A stretch of DNA of 64,000 nucleotides from Halisarca cf. caerulea (lineage: Eukaryota; Porifera; Demospongiae; Chondrillida; Halisarcidae): contig CAUJGJ010000397.1 of NCBI GenBank assembly GCA_963170055.1, forward strand, positions 9,591,801 through 9,655,800, read 5' to 3'. The notes beneath the pieces were generated by a model. It made no database searches. It was given only the letters and a program-made list of their open reading frames with translations, and was not told the DNA's origin. A program made the position numbers and the translations under genes. Below, one piece after another: positions 1 through 11,620 of the stretch. Numbering within the stretch: position 1 is the stretch's first letter; each line of letters begins with the position of its first letter.

Positions 1-1062
1 ATAGCAATTCTGTACTTCTTAGTCTCAGGGTGTTGGTGGTACAGAGATTTTTCCTCCTTTTCCCGCATGTCTGCAGCCCAGATGTCATGCAAACCATCAA
101 CAATGGGAAGATGAAGGCTGCTAAAGATGTGGACGTAGGGGTTGAACTCTGCTCCGAACATCTTGATCAAGAAGGACATGTAGCTCATTACCAAACCCCA
201 GTTTGTTAGGGTCATGTACGAGAGGCGATGTAGTGCTAAACTCTTTGCTCGGTACTGTGGCAAAACACTGAAGGCCGCTTCACATAAATTTGAATGCCCA
301 CGCCCCAATTCTGGATGGATCAAGCTATTAGCCGCTGCTGCTCTAGTCTGACATTCAATTTCATATGCAAGTGCATGGAGTGGGCATGTCAAGGCAAACT
401 TTGACTTGTATGCAGTACCAGTGCATTACAGCGCTGCATCATCCTCGCAACTGCCACATGTACATGTGGCAGTTGCGAGCTACACAGCTTGGATGGAATG
501 AGCACTCTTGGTCGTTGCCCCACTGGTGAATGCCTCGGCCATGATACTTGCCAAGTTGCCGCATGCGCTCTTCGTATTGACTAGGATTGCAGTCTGCTTG
601 AACGCAGCAAAGAAAGTGGTTTATTCTTGCTGCACGAATAAACCCTTCAGTGATGCAGCCACATCCCTGGTGATGGTTCTTCCCTTGACATACACATTTG
701 ACTGTTGCAACATTTGGGTGCGTATGGCAATGCTTTTTGATGTATGCAGCTGAAAACGTCTTCAAACTTTTCAAATCCGTTAGACGGTTTCCATGTGCAC
801 GACCCACATGCCCAGCACAGTGCATGATTTTGGCATCATCAAATACATCCCTCACAGCCTTGGCAGACGATGAATCGTTGTCCTGCCAGTTGACTTCGAT
901 GGTGCAGCCTTCATCCTTGGCCCGCTGAAACAGTACACGAGCCATGTGTCCCTCTGCAGATTTTGATGTACCTGGATACAGTGGCTCGTCAATGATGTCA
1001 TCGTCTCCCCGCATACACAAGTGACCATAGTACAGCAGGCCATTGGCTTCAAACTGTATCAA
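1..1062 (-). pseudogene. DDE-like transposase fragment, possibly Mutator-like
   Basis: An open frame from 1062 down to 439 reads D-x-D-S-S-S-A-K near residue 63, then a CAGHVGRAHGN block and a Cys/His-rich stretch (CVCQGKNHHQGCGC). The minus strand of 1-440 continues the protein in another frame, with a GRGHSN-type block. I recall this arrangement from multicopy invertebrate proteins annotated as Mutator-like DDE transposases, but the assignment is from memory. The frame breaks exactly where a 36-bp perfect palindrome (444-479) sits, so this copy is broken. The 5' exons are missing or beyond 1062, and the 3' end runs off the window. No terminal repeats were found. Confidence 0.55.
444..479. 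repeat. 36-bp perfect palindrome inside transposase frame
   Basis: Eighteen bases starting CTCGCAACTGCC are followed at once by their exact reverse complement with no spacer. It lies at the point where the transposase frame on the minus strand ends, and its second half supplies the codons just before the stop. It looks like a local inverted duplication that destroyed the frame. Confidence 0.9.
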
Positions 1063-1929
1063 TCGATGGATCTAGTTGTGGTGAGTGGAAAAAGCGCGTA
1101 TTGGGGGACAAAGGCGACGCAATTTTAACCGTAACTAAATTCACGTATAAGCGCCTCACTTTGAGCAAGAATAACTGTGGGTGCGTATATGCAAATGCCT
1201 AACCACTGCATGGAGTCTTATTTCAGTACATTGCAAACGCCTGGACGGGCGTTTTTGCGCCGAAACACGGACAGGCAGAAATGACAGCTCTTTTACTGTA
1301 GCATATATATTTTAGATCGCTCAAAAGGCGCAAAACGAAAAACGCCCGTCCAGCTATAGCTTTGTTACTGTAGTCCACGTCCTGATAGTTTGAACTACGT
1401 ACAGATAAGCTGGAGTTAGTTATTCAAGTTTATATAGGTGCATATAAATTCATTCCTGAAATTTCTAGGTGTCATAACGTGATCAGATAGTGGTGTTATG
1501 TGTTAATTGATATCTCAGAAAATTGGTACACACCATACCTACCTGCAACCCCATTGGTATCTGCATTAGTCTTAAGGTTCTGGAAATATGTGTGATCAAT
1601 ATTTATTTTTTACCCCCCTTTAGCCAGGGGTCCTACCTTAAAACACTTTCACATGAGCGTTCAAGTACTCCATAATGGTTAACTAAAAGACAAAAGGCTT
1701 TCCACACTCATCTTACCTGTTTCCGAAGCTTTCTTTAGCCTTTTCTTCGTTTCCATGGACTTCCGCGGTAGCGTAAGGTACAATGTCTCAGTAAAACCAT
1801 CCATCCAAGAACGTTTCCGTCCTAAATGCTTCGTCAAAGTTCTCTTCCTTGTTAGATGAGTTGGCTTAACAGCTTTTGTCAGTTTTCGAGTCCTTTCACA
1901 ACTTCTAAAACGTAGACAACAACTTTAAA
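1063..1929. other. Non-coding stretch
   Basis: Apart from the inverted repeat at 1241-1353 I see no credible gene. Every frame is cut by stops. It may hold decayed upstream exons of the transposase fragment at 1-1062. Confidence 0.5.
1241..1353. repeat. Short inverted repeat (fold-back)
   Basis: The arm at 1241-1261 (CTGGACGGGCGTTTTTGCGCC) has its reverse complement at 1327-1353 with six extra bases in the second arm, enclosing about 65 bp. No coding frame overlaps it. The size and shape fit a small fold-back MITE, but I could not identify target duplications. Confidence 0.6.
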
Positions 1930-2120
1930 CCACTCGCTCTACCTCTAAAAATTGAAGGCCCACGGAAATTCTCAGAGCGAGTTGAATCTTCGTGGTTAAC
2001 TCTCAATCCAAATCTTTAGGTCACAAAGATTCTTCGTTGACAAAAACAGAAGCAAAGACACAAAATTCACTGAATAATACCAACGACTTCGACTACCGCC
2101 TAAAAGTCCGCCATGTTGTT

Positions 2121-2147
<27 letters not shown>
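1930..2147 (+). mobile_element. Left half of a hairpin-ended element, ending in (TA)n
   Basis: The end of this block (CCGCCATGTTGTTGACATAT then TA repeats) matches the centre of the two better-preserved hairpin elements at 41643 and 43343. Farther left the similarity is patchy, with a CTCGCTCT/AGAGCGAG inverted pair in place of their terminal stem, so this is a diverged subfamily. The right half is displaced to 11522-11620 by insertion of the 9.4-kb DUF7869 transposon into the TA core. Confidence 0.65.
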
Positions 2148-2154
<7 letters not shown>

Positions 2155-2429
2155 ACAGGCTCTGAGAAAAGGGCCCTTATGTGAGCAAAACTAGATTGCG
2201 ATTTTATTCGCTAAGATTAAAGGGCATGGACTAAGGATCAGAATGAAACTTGAACCGCAGCTATAGCTCTTTCCGTTCCTGTGATATTTAGTCTCGTTCC
2301 CAGACCCACACGTGCCGCGAAAGGTGGGTCTGGTGACAATAGGACGACTCGCTCGGCCCTATGACGTCATGAAGCTGATGATGTAGATTGCACTCTTTTG
2401 GCGGGAAAAGGCGTTGATTCGTGTTGTAA

Positions 2430-5400
2430 ATGGAAGGAGATAAAGTTGCTCCTCTTTGCTTTGTTTGCGGGAAGGATTTGCCACTGTCATCAGGACGAAG
2501 AACGTTGCATCCACCAATTTCACCAAACGAGGATGTTAGGACCTTCTTTTTGAATTTCATCATTGGTGCTAGCGGTCCGAACGTTTTTAGGATGAATGGT
2601 CCCGAATACGCGTGTAAACCGTGTTTCTCAAAGCTTGAGAGAGGAAGTAAGCAACATAAGGCAGCGCTTTCGCTGATAGGCGAACTTCGAAAAGTTGTAA
2701 GGATTGCTGGAAAGATTGCCATCGCTAACGATGATAACGCCAGTATTGTCTGTTTGTCGTGTTCTCCTTATGCTCTGGATAGCAATAACACTCGGAAAAG
2801 ATCTCAAGCTAATAAAGATGCTATAGTTTCCACTCCGAAGTGGCCCAATACCGTCCTTATACGTGAAGAACAGTATCAAGAGTCGAATGCAGATGGTTCT
2901 AGTGCATTGCCTATGACTGATCAAGAAAGCCAAACTGCTGCACTAATGGATGTCGGACTCTGTGAAACAACACCCACTGAAACATCAAGAAGCCGTGTGT
3001 TTTCAACACCAGGAAGTGAACTGAAGGTACACAGTGAACATCCTTGAAATTTGTATACGTAATATAATCTTGAAGATCTAATTCATAATATTGCATTTAT
3101 AGGTTGCCCATATTCGAAATGGCAAGACAGTGAAGACATACCATGTAAGGTTTTCGCCTTTCAAGAGAATTGGCAAGACACTTAGATACAAGAAAGCATC
3201 ATACACAGCACGTGCATGCCTATCAATACAAGCTGGCAAGTCGGAGGCATTGAGACAGATAGTTACAGCAGTGAAGATGGAGTGTAGATGTCTTTGTCAG
3301 TTGAAACCTAGGCCATCTGTTTTACGGGTGAAATCAGCAGATGAACTCAAATCTTTTAGCTGGAGACAATTAATGCTGGAATTGAGGCTGAAAGCCCCAA
3401 CATTTCTTACTATTTTACAAGCTGCAGGAGAGTGTCATCAACCAAGATTAAAGCGTCGCCAAAAGCCACGGAGTAGTGTTGTTGGTATGGCAGCTGCTAT
3501 CCTGCTGAAGTAAAGAAACCAGCACATGTGCAAGCCCCAAACAGTTCACAGTACTGTGCCGTACGCTGGGCGTGCTTCAAAAAAGGTACCACTGCATGTG
3601 CTATATGCATTAAGTAATTTAAATATGGCTATGCTTATTATATATATTACACAGGTATACACTCGTCTAAATAAGTGTGGAGTATCAATTACCCACAGGG
3701 CTGCAATACGAACCATACACAGCCTTGCAGATAACTATGATACTGATGTGCTGGCATGGAAGGATGCAGCTGAACCAGAACCCAACTACATACTTGTTGG
3801 TGACAATGTGGACAAAAATGTGTCACCACGTGATATGAGAATCAACAATCAGGTCAAGTCACTCCACTATTTTCACATGTATGCTGCACAGGATCGAATC
3901 ACTTTCACCCCTCAAAGTCATTCTCAAGCTGGCGATATTAGTTCTCTCCCAGCATCTGCAGTGCTATCAACTATTGGAGACTGTGTTGACATCCGGGAGA
4001 ATTACATTGTCTTGGCTGCAAGAACAATTGTTGATAGTCTTCCACACTTTGCTTTCCTGAAGAATTGCATTGCAGAGCACATCCCACATCAGTTCTCCAA
4101 AGAAACTGTCAAGAAGTCTGTGATCGTAAGTATTTCAGAATCTGCATAATATGTTTCATGCATGCAGATCTCTACAATGAATTAATCAAACTTGTATTAT
4201 TAATTTAATATGTGTACATAATCTAATGCAATAAATTGATAAATAAATTTATTTACATGCAGGTGCCGCTTGGAGTTATACCAAAAAATGAAAATGTTAA
4301 CGAGGAGATGTTGGAAATTTATGCAACAGTACATTCCGACAAATGAAGCAACACAGCAAGTACATACTGTTGCGTTTGGAGGTGACCAACTAACTGTTGA
4401 AAGATGCCGAGGTATTCAGAACACAAGGATTAATTCTGACGATGAGATCGATACCCTTCTTGGTCTTCATCCTTTTGCATCTGATTGGCACGCAGAAGTG
4501 ACGTTGCTTCGGGTATGTTAAAATTTTTATTGTACGAATAAAATAACACTACAATTTTAAATTCATTTTTTTCTCTATATCTATACATTGTCAAGGTCTT
4601 TTTCGAGCGGCTTTACCGTGGAGGCTCTAATTTGGATGGAGGAACCCTTTTACAGCTCCGTAATTTGTTAAATCGCCGAAATGTTTTGAAGGATGTCACT
4701 GGGCGCTTCAATGCAGCAATTGACTTTTTTGAACTTGTTGTCCACAGCCACATCATTGGTGCTGCACTTCATTTTTTTGGGATGTTGGGAAAGGAGGATT
4801 CTGCACATTTCAATGCACTACCTCCCAATTTGTCAACATGTCCAACAAGGGAGCAGTGGAAGGTATTCTCAGAGGCTGTAAGCTGTTTGATTGACCAATA
4901 TGTTATTGTGAAGAAGTTTGCAGACCTTCACCCAGAGGTTCAGATTCCTAGACCACTGATGTCTGTATTAGAGAAGACTTTGAGAAACAATTCACATGCC
5001 TTCCGCATTTCAATGGAGCATACATATGCACATGGATCATTTGAAAGGTGTGTTCCTCTTCCACGTAAACGTAGATTACCAACTTGGCTTCAGTCTTTGT
5101 CTGATCGGCCCCAGACTTCCCACGCAGTAATGCAGGTCACACCAGATGGTGTGTTCAATTACACGAGTGCTGTATTGAGTGACGGACTTCTGCTACTTGA
5201 ATTTCGTGATGCTATTCATGAGGGGGATGGCCAGAGGATATTACGCTGTTGGAAGTTCATGCTTTTATATTTCTTCTCTTCGGGCCACAAGAAATACGCT
5301 TTAGAGGCATTCAATTTACTGGCAGATGTGTATGCTGCTGAACCAAGGCTTGCTCACCAAATAATGTGGAGCCGAACTGTTAACACTCAAGGGCACCAAG

Positions 5401-5807
5401 GTCAAAATATACCTATTGATCTATATATGGAACATCTTAATCGCTGCCTGAAGGACAACATTATTGGCCTTGGAGCAAACGTGACTGAAGGTACTGTTGT
5501 GAATTGCTCAAAATCATTAAAGGGTATTCTTGATATATGTAACAATATAGATGCAGTTTGTGGAGTAATCCCCGAATCTATACATCACACTAGAAAGGGA
5601 TCCCAGATAGATCAGGACATGGTTTTGGCCGAGCTCACTACAAAATCACAGGTATTCGATTACATACCTGGCCGTCGTCAACACTCCACTCACACAACCT
5701 TGAATGTTGCGGACAGTATTGAAGCAAATAAGCTTTTTGAATGGGTTCACAAACACAAGATGAAGAGGATAAAGAAAGAACAATTACGTAACATTCTTCA
5801 AAAGTGA
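2430..5807 (+). pseudogene. DUF6589-family transposase, spliced, one nonsense codon
   Basis: The first exon starts at ATG 2430 and encodes paired cysteines (CFVC, CKPC, CLSC), a probable zinc-binding module. A GT-AG intron (about 3028-3101) leads to a basic exon. The DUF6589 signature follows at 3526-4149 (GDNVDKNVSPRDMR, SLHYFHMYAAQDR). Short introns interrupt it near 3585-3653, 4125-4262 and 4513-4596. The last exon (4597-5807) includes the C-terminal block WSRTVNTQGHQGQNIPIDLY and a basic tail. An in-frame TAA at 3511-3513, just before the RNQHMC segment, is the only clear break I see. DUF6589 is a domain name; its role as the Academ transposase is inferred from context. Confidence 0.75.
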
Positions 5808-5929
5808 ATCATGATTATGTTACTTCACACACAATAATTTTTACTGTTGGATCACAATACTTTATATAATTATTAATTGTTTTTAATACATACATGCAAC
5901 TATATCGATGTACTGTAAGTCTTGTTGTA

Positions 5930-7728
5930 TCAAAGAGAATGCTGTGATATTATGTCATAGAAAACATCTGCATGCTCGGCTGATGTAACACCAAATTTAA
6001 ACAAGTCGTCTTTACACGATACTGATTCACAGTTGTTGACAACTCTCTCAATGGTGTCATCTGCAATACCACTTGCTATTTTAATTCCTACAATAAGAGA
6101 TGCACTTGGCACTCTAGCTCTTTCACATAGTTGCCTTCTATATTCAAGTAATTGTGCTTTGACAGCAGACTGTTCTTTACTTTTCACACAACTCTCAAAT
6201 TCATCACATGCAGGTGCGTGGGTAAGTTCCTTAAAGTATACATATGAATTTGGAAGCTGGCAGGATTGACACAAGCAATTTAGTGCACATACATCACAGC
6301 ACATGCATTTTCTGCTGGGGTACTCGATACCACCTGCACTGTAAAAGTCTTCCATTAATAGACCTCGTCTACATGAAGATGTATTAATGCAGTAGGCTTT
6401 CATCAAGTCAGACACACCTGGTTTTCCTCGAAAATCAGTAGGTTGGTATAGGAGAATGGCTGTTGCAGGTCTGCCATTCCGACCACTACGACCAACTTCT
6501 TGGACATACGTTTCAAGATCAGCTGGAGGACCCCAATGTAAAACATGACGAATATCAGGAGAATCAAGTCCCATAGCAAAAGCAATTGTTACAAAAACTG
6601 ACCGGATTGTTCCCTCTACATCTGTGAAAGACCTAATGATATGATCTTTCATTTTCTCAGTAGTACAAGCATCATACTTCTCGCACGTTCTGCAATATGA
6701 TCGTGGGTGCACTTCTTCTGTTCCACATGGTGGAGAAATATACAGTGCTCTTCGACTATCTAACTGTAATACTGCTTCCTGGAAAAGTTCCATTGTCTCT
6801 TTGTATGTGCGACAAAAAAACAAGATGTTTCTCTGCGGAAATCCCATTCTTAGCAATTTCACTAACAATCGGTGTCACAACCTGTGAAATCTCACACTTG
6901 TGTTTTCTAACAACTGATAAAAATAGGTTGGGAACATTGGGCATTTTACAAATCCTTATAACCTCCTTCATTTCAAGACTTTTGATGATTTTTTGCTGGG
7001 TTGTCACATTTGCTGTAGCAGTCAAGGCCATGATATTTGTCCGACGAGGAAGAAGGGAACGAATTTCCCCTATATTAGAAAATTCTTGACGGAAGTTAAC
7101 ACCCCTATAGTTGTAGACAAAAGCACAGTAATACTCATTACAAGAAGAGATATGCACAAATGACTAAATATACGTACCACTTCTCAATACAGTGTGCTTC
7201 ATCCACAGCTAGACACACAAGGTTGCTTTGATAGATGTCACTTCGAAGCATCTCTCTCCATCTCAGATTCAGTAACATGGCTTCAGGGCTCAAGTAAACT
7301 AATTGATACCTACCATTCTGCACTTCTCACCACACAGATTCGTCTTTTTGTGCTTTTCCTATGAACGCTGGCAGGACTCCCTTTGCTGAATATTTCCTAA
7401 CTTGATCAACCATTATGGACTGAAGAGGAGAAACCACGATTACAATTGAGGAAAAATTTACCTCGCCCTTCAATGCGTCGAAAACGAAGGGTAATGCAGC
7501 ATAACAAAGCGATTTACCGCTTCCCGTAGGCAACATTACGAAAACATCTCTTCCAAGAACGAATTCCCAAATTGCAAGGGCTTGATTGTCAGTTGCTCTG
7601 CTGTATCCGAGCTTCTGTACTGTTTCCTCAATCGCTAAATCGATCTTTACCCCAGTAAAATAGGCATTTAACCTTGGTACGTAAAAATCCGACGCTTCTA
7701 CCTTGTTGGCGGCCATTTTCAACTCCAC
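5930..7728 (-). pseudogene. RecQ-like DNA helicase carried by the transposon
   Basis: Superfamily II helicase motifs appear in order on the minus strand: Walker A LPTGSGKSLCY, Ia VVSPLQSIMVDQV, DEAHCIEKW (Walker B/DEAH), MALTATAN (motif III), VFVTIAFAMGLDSPDIRHV (V) and QEVGRSGRNGRP (VI). A Cys-rich zinc module (CMCCDVC, CLCQSC) follows. A GT-AG intron lies after the DEAH exon (about 7110-7187). Breaks: an in-frame TGA at 7327-7329 between motifs Ia and II, and a frameshift near 6840-6868 before motif IV. In the intact element the helicase would presumably help replication or strand separation during transposition. It runs convergent to the transposase, so its promoter would lie at the right terminal repeat. 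Confidence 0.85.
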
Positions 7729-8330
7729 CTTAAGTACGTCACAGCTTTGCGGTTTCTTGCTGAATTATGATTGGCCATCCTAAATTCCAGATGGCAATGT
7801 CATAGGGCCGAGCGAGTCGTCCTATTGTCACCAGACCCACCTTTTGCGGCGTGTGTGGGTCTGGGAACGAGACTATGTGATATTATGACTTCAAAGTGCG
7901 CAATACTGTAAACGTTGATTTCGAGAAATCTGTGCCGAACATTTCACTTCCGGGTAAAACATGGAGTTCCGTACTCTGCCTCCGTATACTCGGCTGCGGG
8001 ACGGTAATCACATTGCTGCGCAAGCGTCGTAAAGAAAGAAAAGGCCACATATGAAGGACAAGAAGCTGTATTTACTGTGAAGGGCCACGCTAATACAAGA
8101 AACGGTACTTCCTGCTGAGGGCCGTGATCAATACAAGAAGAGGACGAGGTGAGTTATAGTTATCAAGTTAGCTTTACTAGCGCGTTTAGAACGCTGCTAC
8201 AAAACATTAGGTAGAACAAGGGTAAATACAACAACACCAAGCTGAAAAAGATGTGATTATAGTAATGTGAGCGTATGTAGACAGAGAGCAAAGTGTCTTG
8301 AAGAAATGGTTTGTACACAAAGTGAAGCAA

Positions 8331-11165
8331 CTACACTTTTTTCTTGCAGATTCGTCGTCGTTTAGGAGCAGCTACATCTTCAACGTAATTGTCCTCGAGA
8401 GCAGGAGTGCTTCGACCTGGCTTTGGAACAGATGGCAATGGACACGTTGTGTCTTTATCGTGATCAGGACAGAAAGGACGTATCTGTTCATACAAATACC
8501 ACTGACACTCTGCACTCAAGCCTCGTGGTGGTATTACGTCAGGCAAATTGTCCTTTTCAGGGGACCAGGGCTGTTTCAGCATGTTAACCTTCACCTCTGT
8601 GGTATTAGAGTGCTCTTTGATGAAAACAACCCCAGGTTGGGAAGAGGACATACGAAAATGATGAATCTTTTTGATTCCAGGGAGCTTTTTGAAGTGCGGT
8701 ACAAAGAAGGTCGTCCAGTCATACGTTGGAACTATTGTACTGCCATCTTCTCGAGAAACCAGCTGAGCAAAGTTGCACTCAGCTGATTTGTTAGCTACAT
8801 CTGCTATGGCTTTCAAGCTGCCAACTTTTGTTGTCTTGTAGAGTCGTTTTAAAAGCCCAAAACACCAATCGGGTGAAAATTTGGTATGGCCTACGACGAG
8901 AAAGGAAAGGGTGACATCAGTATGTCGTTCAGTGAGTGTACGCCACAAAAGATAGTGCAGCATAGCATTATTTTTGTTCTGGCCAGTACAGTTGTCAGCC
9001 GTCAGGTACACCTCTTTCTCACCCAAACTATGGTGGTCGAAAAAATAGTGCAGCGTACTGATCACAGCATTCGCCCCCTTTCCACAATCTCCGGCTTCAT
9101 CCGTGAGGAAGTTGATTTGACGAGGCATTGCCTCACAGTTTACTCCAAAGATGGTACATTTTCGAGGTGTGAGAAAATAAATAGGCCCAGGCTGAAGTGG
9201 ATCTGATGGGTAATGTACCTGCTGGGCGTAATCAAAGGAGTAGTGCACCTTGATCAAACTGACTGGTGCTACTGCTGACAATGGTGATGGTGGAGTGAAC
9301 TGACCATTGGTGGTGAAGTGCACTTTAACTGAAGCCTGACATTCATCACATGTCGTCTTATAGTGTGACCTTTCAAGGTGGACAACACGCAGATGTTCCT
9401 GTGCTTCCCTGATGACAAGTGTCTTCTCCTCCTCTGGACGATTTGCTGACCGAAGAATAGCTGCACTATTCTGATGACACTGCCAACAGAGATCTGACAT
9501 TGGCTTCATGATCACAACTGAAGGCAACCATGTCTTCCACAGCTTGCAAAAGGTGGAATAAGCAACCGTGTGGACAGTTTCATCCTCTTCAGCAGCTACA
9601 TGGTAGACTAGCCAGATGCCTCTCTTTGAAACACTTGATGGAAGAAGCTTTATGTCAGTACGACTATATCCTGGTACTCTTCCTGGCAAAAGCAAACCAT
9701 TCTGCTCTGTATAATTGAGGAGAAATCGTACAACATACTCGATGGACGAGAAAGAGAGGGCATGGTGAGGTTTCCTTTTGGTGTTGCCATGGATACGTGG
9801 TGTGAGGTCATGTGCTTTCAAGCTTTTCATCAAATTTTTGAGTCTTTTCTCACCTATAGTGTGCAGGATCCAGAACATCTTCACACATACCTGCTTGTCT
9901 TGGTAGTAATAAGAAACTCTGGGCCTCTCACGTTCTTGTGCAACATGCCTGGATGCAGTCACTACACCTGTACTGCTGTTGGTATGGGCGCGCAGCTAAC
10001 CTAAAATCACCATATCCAGCTCACTTCTAGTAAGCTCTGCGCAAGACTGCCTAGCTGACAGGATGTCTTCACGTGATAACTGTGTACAGCACTGTTTCCC
10101 ATCACCACCCTTTTTGCATCCACATCCAGCCATCACGAAGTCTGATACAGTTTTTTCCTCCTGAATGTCACTGGGAAGAGTCTCAAGGGGGATATCAAAT
10201 TCAACTTGTGCTGTCTGCATTGCCTCACGAACTCATTCTTCTGTGTCAACCAGCCCATCAAGATCATCCTCTTCATCCTCCTGCTCAGTATCACCACCCA
10301 CTTCAATATCACCAACACCACCGGACTCAAGCCCACCAATACCACTGGTCTCAAGACCATCCCTACCACCACTGACACCACTGAATTCAAGATCACCCCT
10401 ACCACCATCAACACCAGCGGACAGAAGACCACCACTATCACCACCAGACTCAAAACCATCCCTACCACCACCAACACTACCGGACTCAAGACCATCCCTA
10501 CCACCACTGGATTCAAGATCATCCCTACCACCAACAACACCACTGGACAGAAGACCACCACTATCACCACCAGACTCAAGACTATCCCTACCATCACCAA
10601 CACTACCGGACTCAAGACCATCCCTACCACCACCAACACCATTGGGTTCAAGATCATGCCTACCACCACCAACGGACTCGAGATCACCCCTACCACCACC
10701 AACACCACTGGACTCAAGATCACCACTACCACAACCGGACTCAAGACCACCACTGACACCACTGGATTCAAGACTACCACCAACACCAACACGTAACTCA
10801 AGACTACCTGGATTGCTGGGGACATCTGTAACATAGTTAGAAAATAACATTCAGTAATTGTATTTATTTAATATTATTTATTAATATTAATACATGTATT
10901 ATGAAATACTTAATTTTGCACAATACCAGCAGTGTACATTGGCTTAGAAATACGTATGTTTGAAAAAACCAAACACCATTGCATCACATGTACCTAAGTC
11001 AATTTCCATCTCTTCATCATCAGTGTTGTCTTCAGAATCATGTGCAGAAGAGCTAGGATAGCTAAAAAAATCCCCTATCACCTCCAGCATCCTTTCCTGG
11101 TCCTCAGAAGACAAGTGCATGATGGAGTTTATTGTTTTAGCAATTCCTCTGTTAGTGGCTGCCAT
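8331..11165 (-). pseudogene. DUF7869 transposase, copy 1 (two nonsense codons)
   Basis: Exon 1 (11165 to about 10985) is an acidic leader. Exon 2 (about 10830 down) begins with Gly/Leu/Glu/Ser repeats encoded by a minisatellite, then a GCGCKKG zinc-like segment and ELDMVILG. The main frame (9962-8331) has LLPGRVPGYSR, a Cys pair (CWQC, CDEC), HYSFDYAQQVHYP, LTADNCTGQNKNN and FLVVGHTKFSPDWCFG. These conserved Asp-bearing blocks look like an RNase H-fold DDE nuclease, which is inference. It ends in a basic nuclear-signal-like tail (KRRRICKKK). In-frame stops: TGA at about 10233-10235 and TAG at 9996-9998. Otherwise it is open. Confidence 0.8.
10240..10800. repeat. Coding minisatellite in transposase exon 2
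   Basis: Degenerate tandem units of roughly 21-45 bp built from ACCACCxxxACCACTGGACTCAAGA fill this stretch. On the minus strand in the transposase frame they encode Gly/Leu/Glu/Ser/Arg-Asp repeats (GGRDGLESG, GGLESSGV). All six frames stay open because the unit is poor in T, so the long Pro/Thr/Ser and Val-rich frames here are artefacts. Copies 2 and 3 of the transposase lack the expansion. Confidence 0.85.
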
Positions 11166-11521
11166 CCTGATCGTGTTATTCAGCTGTCAAGTGTGAAATT
11201 GTAAACTTGTAATGGTTGCTAGGTAACACAAACAATTGGAATGTTGTGGTTTCCGTTTACTATTCGTAAATTTTCGGCGTTACGGTAATCCGCTATACGG
11301 CGAAGAAGCGCGTGGACTGTAACGTTTCTAGGAGGCTGTTCGATGGAAAGGAAACTATGTAAGCGCACCAAATTTGGCATACAGGTAGGGGAAAGACCCT
11401 AGTTCACTATGATGTCATAAACTAAATTTGGTCTAAGTATGACGTGTTTGCGAATTTGTGGGTGTACTGAACAATACGCGTTTGCGCGATAAGGGCCCTT
11501 TTCTCAGAGCCTGTCACATAT

Positions 11522-11620
11522 ATTGACATCGTTATGGACGTTCCGGACACTTCCGGTGAAAGTAAAGGCCGCACAAAAGTATGATGAAGAGCACAAACAC
11601 CAAGCACTGTGCGTCCTTCT
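11522..11620 (+). mobile_element. Right half of the split hairpin-ended element
   Basis: It starts with TATTGACATCGTT and continues GGACGTTCCGGACACTTCCG then GTGAAAGTAAAGGCCGC, matching the right side of the hairpin elements at 41643-41948 and 43343-43640. It is the continuation of the block at 1930-2147. The GC-rich terminal stem is decayed. Confidence 0.7.

Larger units (their letters stand above)
2289..7875. mobile_element. AcademH-like transposon (DUF6589 transposase + RecQ helicase)
   Basis: The element has inverted repeats of about 77 bp (2289-2365 and 7799-7875) with about three mismatches, starting TAGTCTCGTTCCCAGACCCA. It is flanked by a perfect 9-bp duplication, TGTGATATT (2280-2288 and 7876-7884). 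Each terminal repeat contains an inner stem (CCAGACCCAC...GTGGGTCTGG). Two convergent genes fill it: a DUF6589-type transposase on plus and a RecQ-like helicase on minus, with their 3' ends about 120 bp apart near 5.8-5.9 kb. The Academ lineage named AcademH (Kojima 2020) encodes a superfamily II helicase and, as I recall, makes 9-10 bp duplications. Both genes carry breaks, so this copy is probably not autonomous. Confidence 0.85.
2152..11517 (-). mobile_element. DUF7869 DNA transposon, copy 1
   Basis: The ends are perfect 29-bp inverted repeats starting GTGACAGGCTCTGAGAAAAG, at 2152-2180 and 11489-11517, flanked on both sides by ATAT (2148-2151, 11518-11521). The flank is a (TA)n tract, so the duplication alone is not conclusive here. 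Inside are a DUF7869 transposase gene on the minus strand (8331-11165) and a complete AcademH-like element (2289-7875). Without that insertion the transposon is about 3.8 kb. The host sequence is the microsatellite core of a hairpin element whose halves lie on either side. The termini match in form those of the copies at 14731-18114 and 48868-51722. Confidence 0.85.

Noticed and set aside
5930..7728. Host RecQ (BLM/WRN-like) gene
   Set aside because: It lies wholly between the AcademH-like terminal repeats and carries a stop and a frameshift.
2280..7884. Giant virus or virophage (Polinton-like) insertion, because of helicase plus integrase-like genes in the window
   Set aside because: No capsid, packaging ATPase or family B polymerase is present, and the genes belong to separate, independently bounded transposons.
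10133..10836. Long Pro/Thr/Ser-rich and Val-rich ORFs on both strands
   Set aside because: All frames of the minisatellite are open. Only the minus frame continuous with the DUF7869 protein is credible.
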